Below are positions 17,963 through 26,129 of a stretch of 64,000 bases of DNA, piece by piece. The notes under the pieces are model-generated. The model saw only the letters and a program-made list of their open reading frames with translations. It had not been told where the DNA came from and did no database searches. The stretch's first letter is position 1; each line of letters starts with the position of its first letter. Source of the stretch: Chryseobacterium rhizoplanae. GTDB taxonomy: Bacteria; Bacteroidota; Bacteroidia; Flavobacteriales; Weeksellaceae. The DNA lies in contig NZ_FXTC01000009.1 of assembly GCF_900182655.1 (NCBI RefSeq), forward strand, positions 144,566-208,565, in the 5' to 3' direction. The translations under genes were made by a program, and so were the position numbers.

Positions 17963-19831
17963 TTATTTGATGATCAATTTTGAAGTTTTAGATTCTTTTC
18001 CATTAGAAACCTGAATCATATATACTCCTTTTCCTAGCTGCTGGTCTACTTTGAAAATACCATTTCCTTCTTCAGTTGCAGAAGGGCTTGCTACCAATCT
18101 TCCTGCCATATCAGAAATAGAAACTTTCAGGTTTTTACCATTTTTAGCTTTAATGAAGATCTTATCCCCGGTTGCAACCGGGTTAGGATAAACAGTTAAA
18201 TCACCATTATCTGCTTTCACTTCGCTTGTCCCTAAGTTCGTAACAAATTTCACAGTATAGTCTTCAACCTGTCCGTACATTAATTGTCCGCAAGGAGTCA
18301 TGTTAGGATTTTCATCATCTACAAGAACTCTCATTCTTAGCGGAGTGTTAAGTACCACTGAAGCAGGAGCCGTAATAGTAGTATTGTAAGTACCTATTTC
18401 TGTAGCTGGATCTGCTATAATATTATCAGCAGAAGCTACAAGTTCAGAAGCTTCAAACGTTCCATTATTATTATAGTCAATCCAAACTCTTATTTCATTA
18501 TTTGAACCTGAAACATTTACCTGAAGGTTATGTGTTCCCGTTGATGAAAGTTCAGTTGATGTAGCTTTCAGGCAGCTTGCTCCTGTATAGTCTTCATAAA
18601 AACTAGCATTATTATGCCAATATCCAGTAGTTGCATTATTAATACTTCCCAGTTTTACGAGAGTTGGTCCTACAAAATAATCATCTGCTGTAGTAATGCC
18701 TGCGGGATTACATGTTGCAGCAATAGGCGTTCCAATCGCAGCAGCAGTAGATGGAGCTGTTCCTCCTAATGAAGAACTCAAAGATCCTCTCATTAAAAAG
18801 AAGTAAAGAGCAGCCCTGTCATGCTGTCCATTGGTAAACTTAAATGCTATTGGATTGGTATAATTCATCATGTTATACTGTACTCCCTGATAGTTTGCTC
18901 CTGTACAATAATTCATATCATTGTTAGTAGGTGCAGGATCATTCAGTAAGCTTCTTGATCTTTCTGTATCACATACCTGATCATCATCTTTATTACAATC
19001 ATTATAAGTCATCGCCGGGCAGTAGGTAGTAGAAGTAGTACCTTGTGGCGGTTGAGCGTTAGCATTACCAAATGTATGAAGTAATCCCATACTATGTCCA
19101 AATTCGTGCGCCAAAGTAATATCATCCTGTAAAGTAACTACAAAAGATTTCATAAAGGATTCGTAGTTATCATCAGAATTTTGAGGCAATCCGGCCCATC
19201 CCATAATACCATAAGTTCCGCCTCCATCTACTTTGTTCATAATATAAATATTAAAGTAAGAAGCTTCTGGCCAGTGCGGAGCAATTGTTTTAACCTGTGC
19301 TGTAGTAACACCAGATGTACCACTACGGTTTACCCCATTGGCATCATATCCTGGAAGAGTACCACCATTATATCGAACAATTCCTGTAGTAGCATTACAA
19401 TTTGGGTCTCTTTTGGCCAATACCAACTTAATCGGCATTGTAGCTGCAGTACCAAAATCTGCAGGAATTCCCTGAGCCCATTGATAAGTACCTGCATACA
19501 TTTGATTACAATGATCCAGCCACGCCTGAATTTGTGCATCACTCTTATTGTAAGCGGTACCAATAGCAGCTCCTGTAGGTGCTATTACGTGTACTACAAC
19601 AGGAATTTCATAAACTCCATTTACAATTTTGTATGCACTTCCACCTTTAGCAGTTGTATTTTGATTACTGCTAATAATTTTGTTACGCATATTGCGAACC
19701 ATTTCATCAATTTCCGCATTCTGTTTCTGGTGTACTCTCTGTTCATTATCAAAGTCACACCATTCTTTTTTTTGCTGTGCTGAGATTGAAAGGGAAAGTA
19801 ACAATGCCCCACAAAGGATAGTTTTCTTCAT
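17963..19831 (-). CDS. M43 (pappalysin-like) zinc metalloprotease with GEVED domain, T9SS cargo
   Basis: A 622-residue secreted protease. A signal peptide ends near residue 18 (SISAQ). The catalytic site is HEFGHSMGLLHTF, with zinc ligands His242, His246 and His252 and catalytic Glu243, the pattern of M43 enzymes. A GEVED-type beta-sandwich follows at about residues 430-530 (RVWIDYNNNGTFE to GQVEDYTVKF), and the last 75 residues (VYPNPVATGDKIF onward) form a T9SS type A sorting domain. The product should be on the surface or in the medium and degrade external protein. It forms its own transcription unit. Confidence 0.9.
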   Translation of the reverse strand: MKKTILCGALLLSLSISAQQKKEWCDFDNEQRVHQKQNAEIDEMVRNMRNKIISSNQNTTAKGGSAYKIVNGVYEIPVVVHVIAPTGAAIGTAYNKSDAQIQAWLDHCNQMYAGTYQWAQGIPADFGTAATMPIKLVLAKRDPNCNATTGIVRYNGGTLPGYDANGVNRSGTSGVTTAQVKTIAPHWPEASYFNIYIMNKVDGGGTYGIMGWAGLPQNSDDNYESFMKSFVVTLQDDITLAHEFGHSMGLLHTFGNANAQPPQGTTSTTYCPAMTYNDCNKDDDQVCDTERSRSLLNDPAPTNNDMNYCTGANYQGVQYNMMNYTNPIAFKFTNGQHDRAALYFFLMRGSLSSSLGGTAPSTAAAIGTPIAATCNPAGITTADDYFVGPTLVKLGSINNATTGYWHNNASFYEDYTGASCLKATSTELSSTGTHNLQVNVSGSNNEIRVWIDYNNNGTFEASELVASADNIIADPATEIGTYNTTITAPASVVLNTPLRMRVLVDDENPNMTPCGQLMYGQVEDYTVKFVTNLGTSEVKADNGDLTVYPNPVATGDKIFIKAKNGKNLKVSISDMAGRLVASPSATEEGNGIFKVDQQLGKGVYMIQVSNGKESKTSKLIIK

Positions 19832-20178
19832 TACAATAATTTAAAAAAATTAAACAAGTTGAAAATTCATTAATTTCACATATCAATCAACAATATTTAT
19901 CATCAAAACCAATGTAAAATTTTAAATTTCACTTCAGTTAGTAGAAAAAAGTTCATTATTGTTACATTTTTAAACCAAAATAAAATTAACATCACTTCAA
20001 ACTACTATTACTTTATTTAAACTTTCCTTAAAAAAATATACAAAATAAAGAGAAATATATAATTTAAAAAATCAAAATACAAAATCAACACACTGATATT
20101 CAAATATTAAAGTAAAATTACAAAATAAAAAAACCGCACAAATTGTGCGGTTTTTAATATATAAATTCAATAGTGATT
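19832..20178. other. AT-rich intergenic region between guaB and the M43 protease
   Basis: About 350 bases of over 80% A+T. It holds the 5' region of the M43 protease gene on the right-to-left strand and the guaB terminator at 20126-20153. No reading frame, repeat or RNA gene was recognised. Confidence 0.6.
20126..20153 (-). terminator. Terminator of guaB
   Basis: An 11-bp stem (AAACCGCACAA with TTGTGCGGTTT) with a one-base centre; on the minus strand it is followed by a T run. It lies 26 bases after the guaB stop. Confidence 0.85.
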
Positions 20179-21639
20179 TTATAAAGAATAATTCGGAGCT
20201 TCCTGTGTGATAATTACATCATGCGGATGAGATTCTTTCAATCCGCTTCCTGTAATCATTACCAGTTTAGAATCTTTTTGAAGGGTTTCAATATCCTTAG
20301 AACCACAGTATCCCATACCAGCTCTTAGGCCTCCTGTTAACTGGAAAATTACATCTTCCAGTTTTCCTTTATGTGGAACTCTCCCTTCAATTCCTTCCGG
20401 AACGAATTTTTTAGCTTCACTTTGGAAATATCTCTCTTTACCACCTCTCTTCATTGCTGAAAGGCTTCCCATACCCTGGTAAGACTTGAATTTTCTTCCC
20501 TGGAAAATAATTTCTTCACCCGGAGCTTCATCTGTACCCGCTAAAAGTGAACCCAGCATTACTGCTCCTGCTCCACTTGCAATCGCTTTAACGATATCTC
20601 CTGAAAGTTTGATTCCACCATCAGCAATTACCGTTACATTTTGTGATTTAGCATATTCGTAAACGTTGTAAATCGCAGATAACTGAGGAACTCCCACTCC
20701 TGCAACTACTCTTGTTGTACAGATAGAACCCGGTCCTACTCCCACTTTAAGTACGTTAGCTCCAGCTTCAATAAGGTCTTTAGCAGCTTCTGCAGTTACA
20801 ATATTTCCGCCTACAACATCAAGGTTCGGATATGCTTTTCTGATTTCTGAAATTTTGTCTAAAACTCCTTTAGAATGACCATGTGCTGAATCGATTGCTA
20901 CGATATCAACTCCTGCCTGTACCAAAGCCTCAATTCTCGCCAAGGTATCTTCTCCTACTCCTACTCCGGCTCCTACGATAAGACGGCCGTTCTGGTCTTT
21001 ATTAGCATTTGGATATTCCAACTGATTATCAATATCCTTGATGGTAATTAATCCTACAAGTTTATTATCTTTATCTACAATCGGAAGTTTTTCAACTCTG
21101 TTTTTAAGAAGGATTTCTTTTGCCTTTTCAAGGTTGGTATCTTTGTCTGAAGTGATCAGATTTTCTTTGGTCATGATCTCCTCAACTTTCATATCAAGGT
21201 TTTCCTGATATTTTACATCTCTGTTGGTGATAATTCCAATCAGAACATTATTAGGATCTACCACCGGAAGACCGGAAATCTTATATCTTGACATAAGATC
21301 TCTAGCTTCACCTAAAGTATGATCTTTAGATAAAGTTACCGGATCTGAGATCATTCCGTTTTCGGAACGCTTTACACGGTTTACCTGAGCTGCCTGCTCA
21401 GCGATTGTCATGTTTTTGTGAATAAAACCTAATCCTCCAACTCTTGCTAAAGCAATAGCGAGATCAGCTTCGGTAACAGTGTCCATCGCAGCGGAAACTA
21501 TCGGAACATTCAGCGTGATTTTGTCGGTAAGTCTTGATTTTAATGAAACCTGGTTAGGTAAAACTTCTGAATAAGAAGGGACTAGAAGAACGTCATCGAA
21601 AGTGATGGCTGTCTCTACAATTTTGTTATGAATAGACAT
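20179..21639 (-). CDS. guaB: IMP dehydrogenase
   Basis: A 486-residue enzyme oxidising IMP to XMP with NAD, the committed step of GMP synthesis. The catalytic loop is GPGSICTTR with Cys307. Two CBS domains occupy about residues 95-210, inserted in the TIM barrel. Other family marks are ITFDDVLLVP at the start, DSAHGHS, and the flap region with the GMGSL and RVPHKG segments. It is a single-gene unit with a TAnnTTTG box at 21654-21661 and its own terminator. Confidence 0.97.
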   Translation of the reverse strand: MSIHNKIVETAITFDDVLLVPSYSEVLPNQVSLKSRLTDKITLNVPIVSAAMDTVTEADLAIALARVGGLGFIHKNMTIAEQAAQVNRVKRSENGMISDPVTLSKDHTLGEARDLMSRYKISGLPVVDPNNVLIGIITNRDVKYQENLDMKVEEIMTKENLITSDKDTNLEKAKEILLKNRVEKLPIVDKDNKLVGLITIKDIDNQLEYPNANKDQNGRLIVGAGVGVGEDTLARIEALVQAGVDIVAIDSAHGHSKGVLDKISEIRKAYPNLDVVGGNIVTAEAAKDLIEAGANVLKVGVGPGSICTTRVVAGVGVPQLSAIYNVYEYAKSQNVTVIADGGIKLSGDIVKAIASGAGAVMLGSLLAGTDEAPGEEIIFQGRKFKSYQGMGSLSAMKRGGKERYFQSEAKKFVPEGIEGRVPHKGKLEDVIFQLTGGLRAGMGYCGSKDIETLQKDSKLVMITGSGLKESHPHDVIITQEAPNYSL

Positions 21640-21653
21640 CTTTACTTTCTTTG

Positions 21654-21661
21654 CAAAATTA
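21654..21661 (-). promoter_or_regulatory. TAnnTTTG promoter box for guaB
   Basis: The minus strand reads TAATTTTG, 14 bases before the guaB ATG. Confidence 0.5.
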
Positions 21662-21731
21662 GGTTATTTTAGTGAGATATGAAAATCCTTTTTAATAGTT
21701 TAAATAAAATTTAATAATCAATAACTTAAAT

Positions 21732-21761
21732 CGAAAAAACCGCTCTTTTATCAGAACGGTT
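21732..21761 (-). terminator. Terminator of the sigma-factor operon
   Basis: Stem AACCG-c-TCT with AGA-a-CGGTT, followed by a T run on the minus strand; it lies about 70 bases after the last gene of the operon. Confidence 0.65.
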
Positions 21762-21828
21762 ACGGTACAAAATAATTGAATATGTAGAAACTACTTGTTA
21801 AGTCTAATCAAGATGGCTGTTAACAGGT

Positions 21829-22533
21829 CTATTTTACCGGGTTTCCATTTTCATCTAATTTATCAATATGGGTCTGATTATTTTTATCGATGTATACTTT
21901 TAATCTTACTTTCCCTTTTGTATCCCGGATAAATATCCCTACATCACCACTGGCTGTTTTACCGGCAAAGAAGCGTTCATTGGTAAGCTTTCCTTCTTCT
22001 CTGAGTTTTGCATAGGCTTTTTTACTTGCACTCGGATCATTTAATTTTTTCAGAGAATCTTCAAACTTAATGATTTCTTCCAGCGGAAAATCATCAGGAC
22101 GATCCCAGAGTTTTAAGCCGTATACCCTGTTTTTATCTTTTCCTGATCCTTCAAAATACTGAAGCTGCATGATCTGATCTGTATTTCTCTGATCAACAGA
22201 ATACACCATTCCGGATTCTTTTTCATTGCCATCATATACAAGGCCTCCGCACTCATCTCCCATAGAATTGAAGAAAATAAGTCCTGCCTCTCTTTCACGG
22301 GGTTTCAATTCTTTATGATTTACCAAACCAGGGTGCTGGCGTTCTTTGTTACTGATTACCATTTTTAAAGTTCCGTCCTTCTCAATGATATTGATACGTT
22401 CTACATCTATTTCCTTAAAACGTTCGTTGGAAGATGAGTTTTTGAATGCGAGAAAGAAAAACATAGCACACAGTATGGTAAGTACAACGGCATAGATTTT
22501 AAGGATACGAACTTCTCTTATTAGTTTTTCCAT
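21829..22533 (-). CDS. Membrane-anchored protein of unknown function, last gene of the sigma operon
   Basis: A 234-residue protein with one N-terminal membrane helix (about residues 12-30) and a soluble domain outside or in the periplasm. The soluble part is highly charged and holds repeated short beta motifs such as ERINIIEKDGTLKMVIS and GIFIRDTKGKVRLKVYI. No known domain was recognised. It lies 27 bases downstream of a DUF4252 lipoprotein gene and is the fifth and last gene of the ECF sigma-factor operon. Confidence 0.65.
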   Translation of the reverse strand: MEKLIREVRILKIYAVVLTILCAMFFFLAFKNSSSNERFKEIDVERINIIEKDGTLKMVISNKERQHPGLVNHKELKPREREAGLIFFNSMGDECGGLVYDGNEKESGMVYSVDQRNTDQIMQLQYFEGSGKDKNRVYGLKLWDRPDDFPLEEIIKFEDSLKKLNDPSASKKAYAKLREEGKLTNERFFAGKTASGDVGIFIRDTKGKVRLKVYIDKNNQTHIDKLDENGNPVK

Positions 22534-22560
22534 GCTGTGAATGTTTGAGGTTATACAGCT

Positions 22561-23064
22561 TTATTTATCGGAAACAGAATTAATCATTTTTGAGATATCA
22601 TTAGCGGTAAAGTTTCCTTTAACGTCTACAAACACGATATCATTTTTCTTAGAACCTACCGTGATCAGCATATTTTTAATGATCTCCCCATCCTGCTTTA
22701 CACGTATATTGATATCATCTCCATCATGTTTTATGCTTGCCCACTCTTCGTAATGGTTATTACTTAAAAACTGTACGTAGTCGTTCAGCATTTCGCTGCT
22801 TCCGTTTGTTACGGTAAGCACTTTTATTTTAGAAGCTTTCTTTACAAGATCTATGGTCTCTTCACTTTCTCCTTCTTCTCTCAGGGCTTTCTTAATATAA
22901 GATTTAGCCAGAACCATCGGTACATTGATACTTGCAAACTGAGCTCCCTGGAAATCATATTTTGAGTTCTGGAAAAAATCGATGTTCGGTTTTTCTGAAA
23001 CGACACACGACTGAAGCATGCCTATTGTCAGAACAGTAAGGAAAATGTTTTTAAGAGTCTTCAT
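22561..23064 (-). CDS. DUF4252 lipoprotein
   Basis: A 167-residue protein with a lipoprotein signal (LQSC, Cys at residue 20) followed by a DUF4252 domain, recognisable by the pattern of helix, LTVTNGSSEMLNDY strand, INIRVKQDGEIIKNMLI and VDVKGNFTANDISKMI. DUF4252 proteins are envelope proteins of Bacteroidetes without known function, typically found beside ECF sigma factors as here. It lies 10 bases after a gene encoding a related domain fused to a GIN domain. Confidence 0.8.
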   Translation of the reverse strand: MKTLKNIFLTVLTIGMLQSCVVSEKPNIDFFQNSKYDFQGAQFASINVPMVLAKSYIKKALREEGESEETIDLVKKASKIKVLTVTNGSSEMLNDYVQFLSNNHYEEWASIKHDGDDINIRVKQDGEIIKNMLITVGSKKNDIVFVDVKGNFTANDISKMINSVSDK

Positions 23065-23074
23065 AGTTTAGTTT

Positions 23075-24361
23075 TTATTTGATTTGTCTGAAGCTTCCTC
23101 CCGAAACTTTATCTACTTTGGCATCCAGTTCAGGGTTTCCTCTCAACTTTACTGCCGCTCCTGATGAAACACTCACTTTCAGCTTCTCTGTAACCAGTAA
23201 AGAAAGACTTGCTCCTGAGGTAGATTCTACTACTGCTGTTGCGATCTTAAGATCATCAGCTTTACAAGACGCTCCGCTGCTGATATCAATTACGGCAGAG
23301 GCCGCCTCTCCTGATAAGCTAATACTTGCTCCGCTGGAAGTATCTAATGCCAGCTTTGGTGTTTTAATATCAATATCTATTACTGAACCTGAGCTTACTT
23401 CTACTGCTGCAGACTCTTTTACATTGAATGTTCCTTTAATAATAGAACCAGATTCTGCTTCAATTGCAAGGCTGCTTTCTGTAACAGGATTCACTGCTGT
23501 AAAGACACTTCCTGACGATGTTTTTATAGCACTAATGCTGGGAGCTGAAACATTGACATTAAGATTTTTAAATCTCAGGTTTCGAACACCTTTATTGTCA
23601 ACATAGATCTTTAAAACTCCGTTTTCTACTTTTGTAATCACATACTGAAGCTTATCTGCATCTGCAATTACTTTTACACTTCTTGTATTTTCCTGTTTGT
23701 AGGTAACATTTACTCCTACACTGGCATCTATTTTTGAGAATTCACCCACGTTTCTGTTATCTCCGTTCAGGTAAGATGATGTATTGCCCGAAGTGAGGTC
23801 ATTTCTTACGGAAGTTGTCACAGAAGAAGTGGTTGTTTCACCGGAATTAATGATCTTATTCACATCAGATAACTTCATTTTTCCATTAAGAATAAAAATA
23901 ATATTCTCTTCTTTGGAATCAACGTTGAAAACAAGATTTTCAAGATAGTTATCTTTCTCATCTTCAGCCAGGAATTTCATAGAAGTTCCATCGCTGCTCA
24001 TAGACATCAGCTCATTGAAGTTTAAAGATTTCAATGCATCATTTATTCTCGCCGTTTTATCTTCATTCATTTTTATATTGGCAAGATTCTCATCTTTTAA
24101 ACGATCCGGGAAGGTAATTTTAGGGATAATCAAAATTTTAAGCCCATCCACATCGTTCAGAATCGGTTTTATTTTTCCGACGTAAGCATCGTCAACATCA
24201 ATGGTATTCAGTAGCTTGAACATCGGTTTTTTAATATTGATAGAGGTTACTCTTCCCTTTTTTTCAAAATCCTGAAAAAGCTTGTCTAATTTCTCAGTCT
24301 GTGCAGAATAAGTTGCAAAGCTGCTTAGCATTACGGCTATTATAAAAAATATTTTTTTCAT
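23075..24361 (-). CDS. Exported DUF4252-GIN (DUF2807) domain protein
   Basis: A 428-residue protein from MKKIFFIIAVML with a signal peptide cleaved near YSAQ. Residues 20-180 resemble DUF4252, as in the next gene. Residues 205-410 form a GIN (DUF2807) beta-helix, visible as repeats of the SSGSVI / SSGASISL type every 20 or so residues. Such proteins are thought to be envelope adhesins or sensors, but no activity is established. The ATG at 24361 is chosen because it starts the signal peptide and lies 16 bases after the upstream stop; an earlier in-frame start would overlap the anti-sigma gene. Confidence 0.82.
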   Translation of the reverse strand: MKKIFFIIAVMLSSFATYSAQTEKLDKLFQDFEKKGRVTSINIKKPMFKLLNTIDVDDAYVGKIKPILNDVDGLKILIIPKITFPDRLKDENLANIKMNEDKTARINDALKSLNFNELMSMSSDGTSMKFLAEDEKDNYLENLVFNVDSKEENIIFILNGKMKLSDVNKIINSGETTTSSVTTSVRNDLTSGNTSSYLNGDNRNVGEFSKIDASVGVNVTYKQENTRSVKVIADADKLQYVITKVENGVLKIYVDNKGVRNLRFKNLNVNVSAPSISAIKTSSGSVFTAVNPVTESSLAIEAESGSIIKGTFNVKESAAVEVSSGSVIDIDIKTPKLALDTSSGASISLSGEAASAVIDISSGASCKADDLKIATAVVESTSGASLSLLVTEKLKVSVSSGAAVKLRGNPELDAKVDKVSGGSFRQIK

Positions 24362-24377
24362 GGGATTGTTCTGATTT

Positions 24378-25055
24378 TTAGTATTCGCTGTCAAGATTTT
24401 CATTTTTTTGAGAAGATGCTACTGTTTTTTTAAACTCGTTTCCTAATTTCATAAAGGAATATTTGGCAACATCTATGGCTTCTTTTTCACTGCTGATTCT
24501 TTTGCCGTTTACAATAACATAAGAGTCATTGTACGAAGATGCAGAATCACTTAAATTTTTATTGTTTGAGGCATTGCTTACATATCTGGGTCTTGTTTCC
24601 TTTTTAAGTCTTCCTCTTTTTGGCAGAATTTCATCCATTACATCTTTTTCTGCCACCTGGTTGTCCTGAAAAACAGAATCTTTTTTCACTCCGGAAATGG
24701 AATCTGTGTGATTTACAGCAACCTGTTCCTGGTGATCACTGTTTTCTTCAATGAATCCGGATTTCTGCTTTAAGATTTCATCTTTTACCAGCTTTTCTTT
24801 GTCCTGCGCATCCTTATTACTGTTATTCAGGAAGAATCCGATGCTTAAGACCAGCATTACACTGGCGGCCATCCAGAACCATTTAGGAAAGGAGGGTTTC
24901 TTCTTTTCTTCCAATGGAATAACAGGTGCTGTATTCTGTTCAGGTTCCGCACCTTCTGCAGTCTGAAGAAAGTCTTCAAAACTCCAGTCCATTTTTTCTT
25001 CCTTAATATCCTGGAAGATTTCGTTATATTTATCTTGTAATTGATCTTTTTTCAT
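24378..25055 (-). CDS. Probable anti-sigma factor (single-pass membrane protein)
   Basis: A 225-residue protein with a cytosolic N-terminal region of about 75 residues (acidic and helical, DWSFEDFLQ), one membrane helix at about residues 78-96 (FWMAASVMLVLSIGFFL) and a polar periplasmic tail of 130 residues. Its start overlaps the end of the ECF sigma factor gene by 26 bases. This topology and coupling are what an anti-sigma factor would show, though no ZAS zinc motif is seen. The assignment rests on position and topology. Confidence 0.7.
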   Translation of the reverse strand: MKKDQLQDKYNEIFQDIKEEKMDWSFEDFLQTAEGAEPEQNTAPVIPLEEKKKPSFPKWFWMAASVMLVLSIGFFLNNSNKDAQDKEKLVKDEILKQKSGFIEENSDHQEQVAVNHTDSISGVKKDSVFQDNQVAEKDVMDEILPKRGRLKKETRPRYVSNASNNKNLSDSASSYNDSYVIVNGKRISSEKEAIDVAKYSFMKLGNEFKKTVASSQKNENLDSEY

Positions 25056-25539
25056 AGCTCATCAGTTGTGAGATTTGTTCTTTTACTTTTTGTCTCGCAC
25101 GCATCAGGTTTACCCTTACTGCATTTTCCTCCATTTCCAACATTTCAGAAATTTCGGAAACATCATACTCTTCTACATCTTTCAAGTGGATGACCATCTT
25201 CTGTTTTTCGGGGAGCTGATTGATAAATCCTATAATATGTTCCTTAAGGTTATCAACTTCCATACTATAAAGCTCCGACCGATGAAGCTGCATATCCGCA
25301 AAGCCGATCTTTACATCGTGATGCTTCAATCTGTTCAGGCATTCGTTCCGGACAGACTTCAGTGCATAGGATTTAAAATTCCCGAACTGCTCAAGCTCAT
25401 CCCTCTTCTGCCAAAACTTCATCATGAGATCCTGTACTACATCTTCTGCTTCATCACTGCTCATGACAAACCGTTTCGCAAAACGATACATCTCGTCTTT
25501 GAGAATAAACACCGTATTCTTGAAAGTTTCTTGGGTCAT
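25030..25539 (-). CDS. ECF-type RNA polymerase sigma factor
   Basis: A 169-residue sigma-70 family protein with region 2 at about residues 10-75 (AEDVVQDLMMKFWQKRDEL) and region 4 at about 105-160 (LPEKQKMVIHLKDVEEYDVSEISEMLEM, then NAVRVNLMRARQKVKE). No region 3 is present, as in ECF factors. It heads a five-gene operon including its probable anti-sigma factor and the DUF4252/GIN envelope proteins, which suggests it answers an envelope or surface signal. No TAnnTTTG box stands at its own start, so it may be transcribed by itself or another ECF factor. Confidence 0.92.
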   Translation of the reverse strand: MTQETFKNTVFILKDEMYRFAKRFVMSSDEAEDVVQDLMMKFWQKRDELEQFGNFKSYALKSVRNECLNRLKHHDVKIGFADMQLHRSELYSMEVDNLKEHIIGFINQLPEKQKMVIHLKDVEEYDVSEISEMLEMEENAVRVNLMRARQKVKEQISQLMSYEKRSITR

Positions 25540-25598
25540 GAGTTTTGTTTCTTATAGGTAAGACAATTGCCGTTACAGATCTATTACATCAAAAATAA

Positions 25599-25626
25599 AA
25601 AAACTTCAAAAAAAATTGAAGTTTTT
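25599..25626. terminator. Terminator between XRE regulator and sigma factor
   Basis: An 11-bp stem (AAAAACTTCAA with TTGAAGTTTTT) with a 6-base A loop, just after the stop of the XRE gene. Confidence 0.7.
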
Positions 25627-25975
25627 ATTTTTTACCGAGAAGCTGCTTGAGAAATGCGATCTCCGCATCCTTGTCTTTAAGCCTTTGTTCGTATTGGTCT
25701 ATTAGTTTTTCAGAGGCATTGATGGTTGCATAATTCTGAGCTATTGCAACTTCATTATTATTTTGATTGACAGTTATACTATCTCCACTCAAAAAATCCA
25801 GAACGCTTGCCTCTAACACTTTTGCAATATCCTCCACCTGAGAAAAAGCGGGTTTACTTTTATCATTTTCAAAATTGGAATAGGTTTTCTGGGAAACATT
25901 CAATGCTTCCGCAAGATACTCCTGGATAAAGTTCTTATTGATTCTCGCTTTTTTCAGTTTTTCTCCTAGAGTCAT
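25625..25975 (-). CDS. XRE-family helix-turn-helix regulator
   Basis: A 116-residue protein starting MTLGEKLKKARINKNFIQEYLAE. Residues 1-60 are an HTH_3 domain with a recognition helix around VSQKTYSNFENDKSKP. Residues 85-115 form a short coiled coil (YEQRLKDKDAEIAFLKQLL) that would dimerise it. The preferred ATG at 25975 begins the domain; a longer frame adds seven residues from 25996. Targets are unknown, and no toxin or restriction gene lies beside it. Confidence 0.85.
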   Translation of the reverse strand: MTLGEKLKKARINKNFIQEYLAEALNVSQKTYSNFENDKSKPAFSQVEDIAKVLEASVLDFLSGDSITVNQNNNEVAIAQNYATINASEKLIDQYEQRLKDKDAEIAFLKQLLGKK

Positions 25976-26129
25976 AGCACAATGTATTTTTATCAAAATT
26001 ACATATTTTTTCTTTTAGAAAAATAATACGGAAACCAGTATTTTTCTACTGTATTGTTTCAGTTTATTATTCACACATTTGTAGAGTTATAAAAAAAGTA
26101 TATATTTAATACCTAAAAAACAAATGCTT

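Noticed and set aside
19181..19783. A plus-strand open frame of 200 codons inside the M43 protease gene.
   Set aside because: The protease on the minus strand has signal peptide, zinc motif and sorting domain. The plus-strand product is Ser/Ile/Cys-rich and has no recognisable feature.
23079..23606. A plus-strand open frame of about 175 codons opposite the GIN domain gene.
   Set aside because: It is a mirror of the repetitive Ser/Ala/Gly codons of the GIN domain; it has no promoter, and the minus-strand gene is well supported.
25075..25557. A plus-strand open frame opposite the ECF sigma factor gene.
   Set aside because: The sigma factor is clearly coding and coupled to its downstream gene; the antisense product is Phe/His/Ile-rich with no family features.
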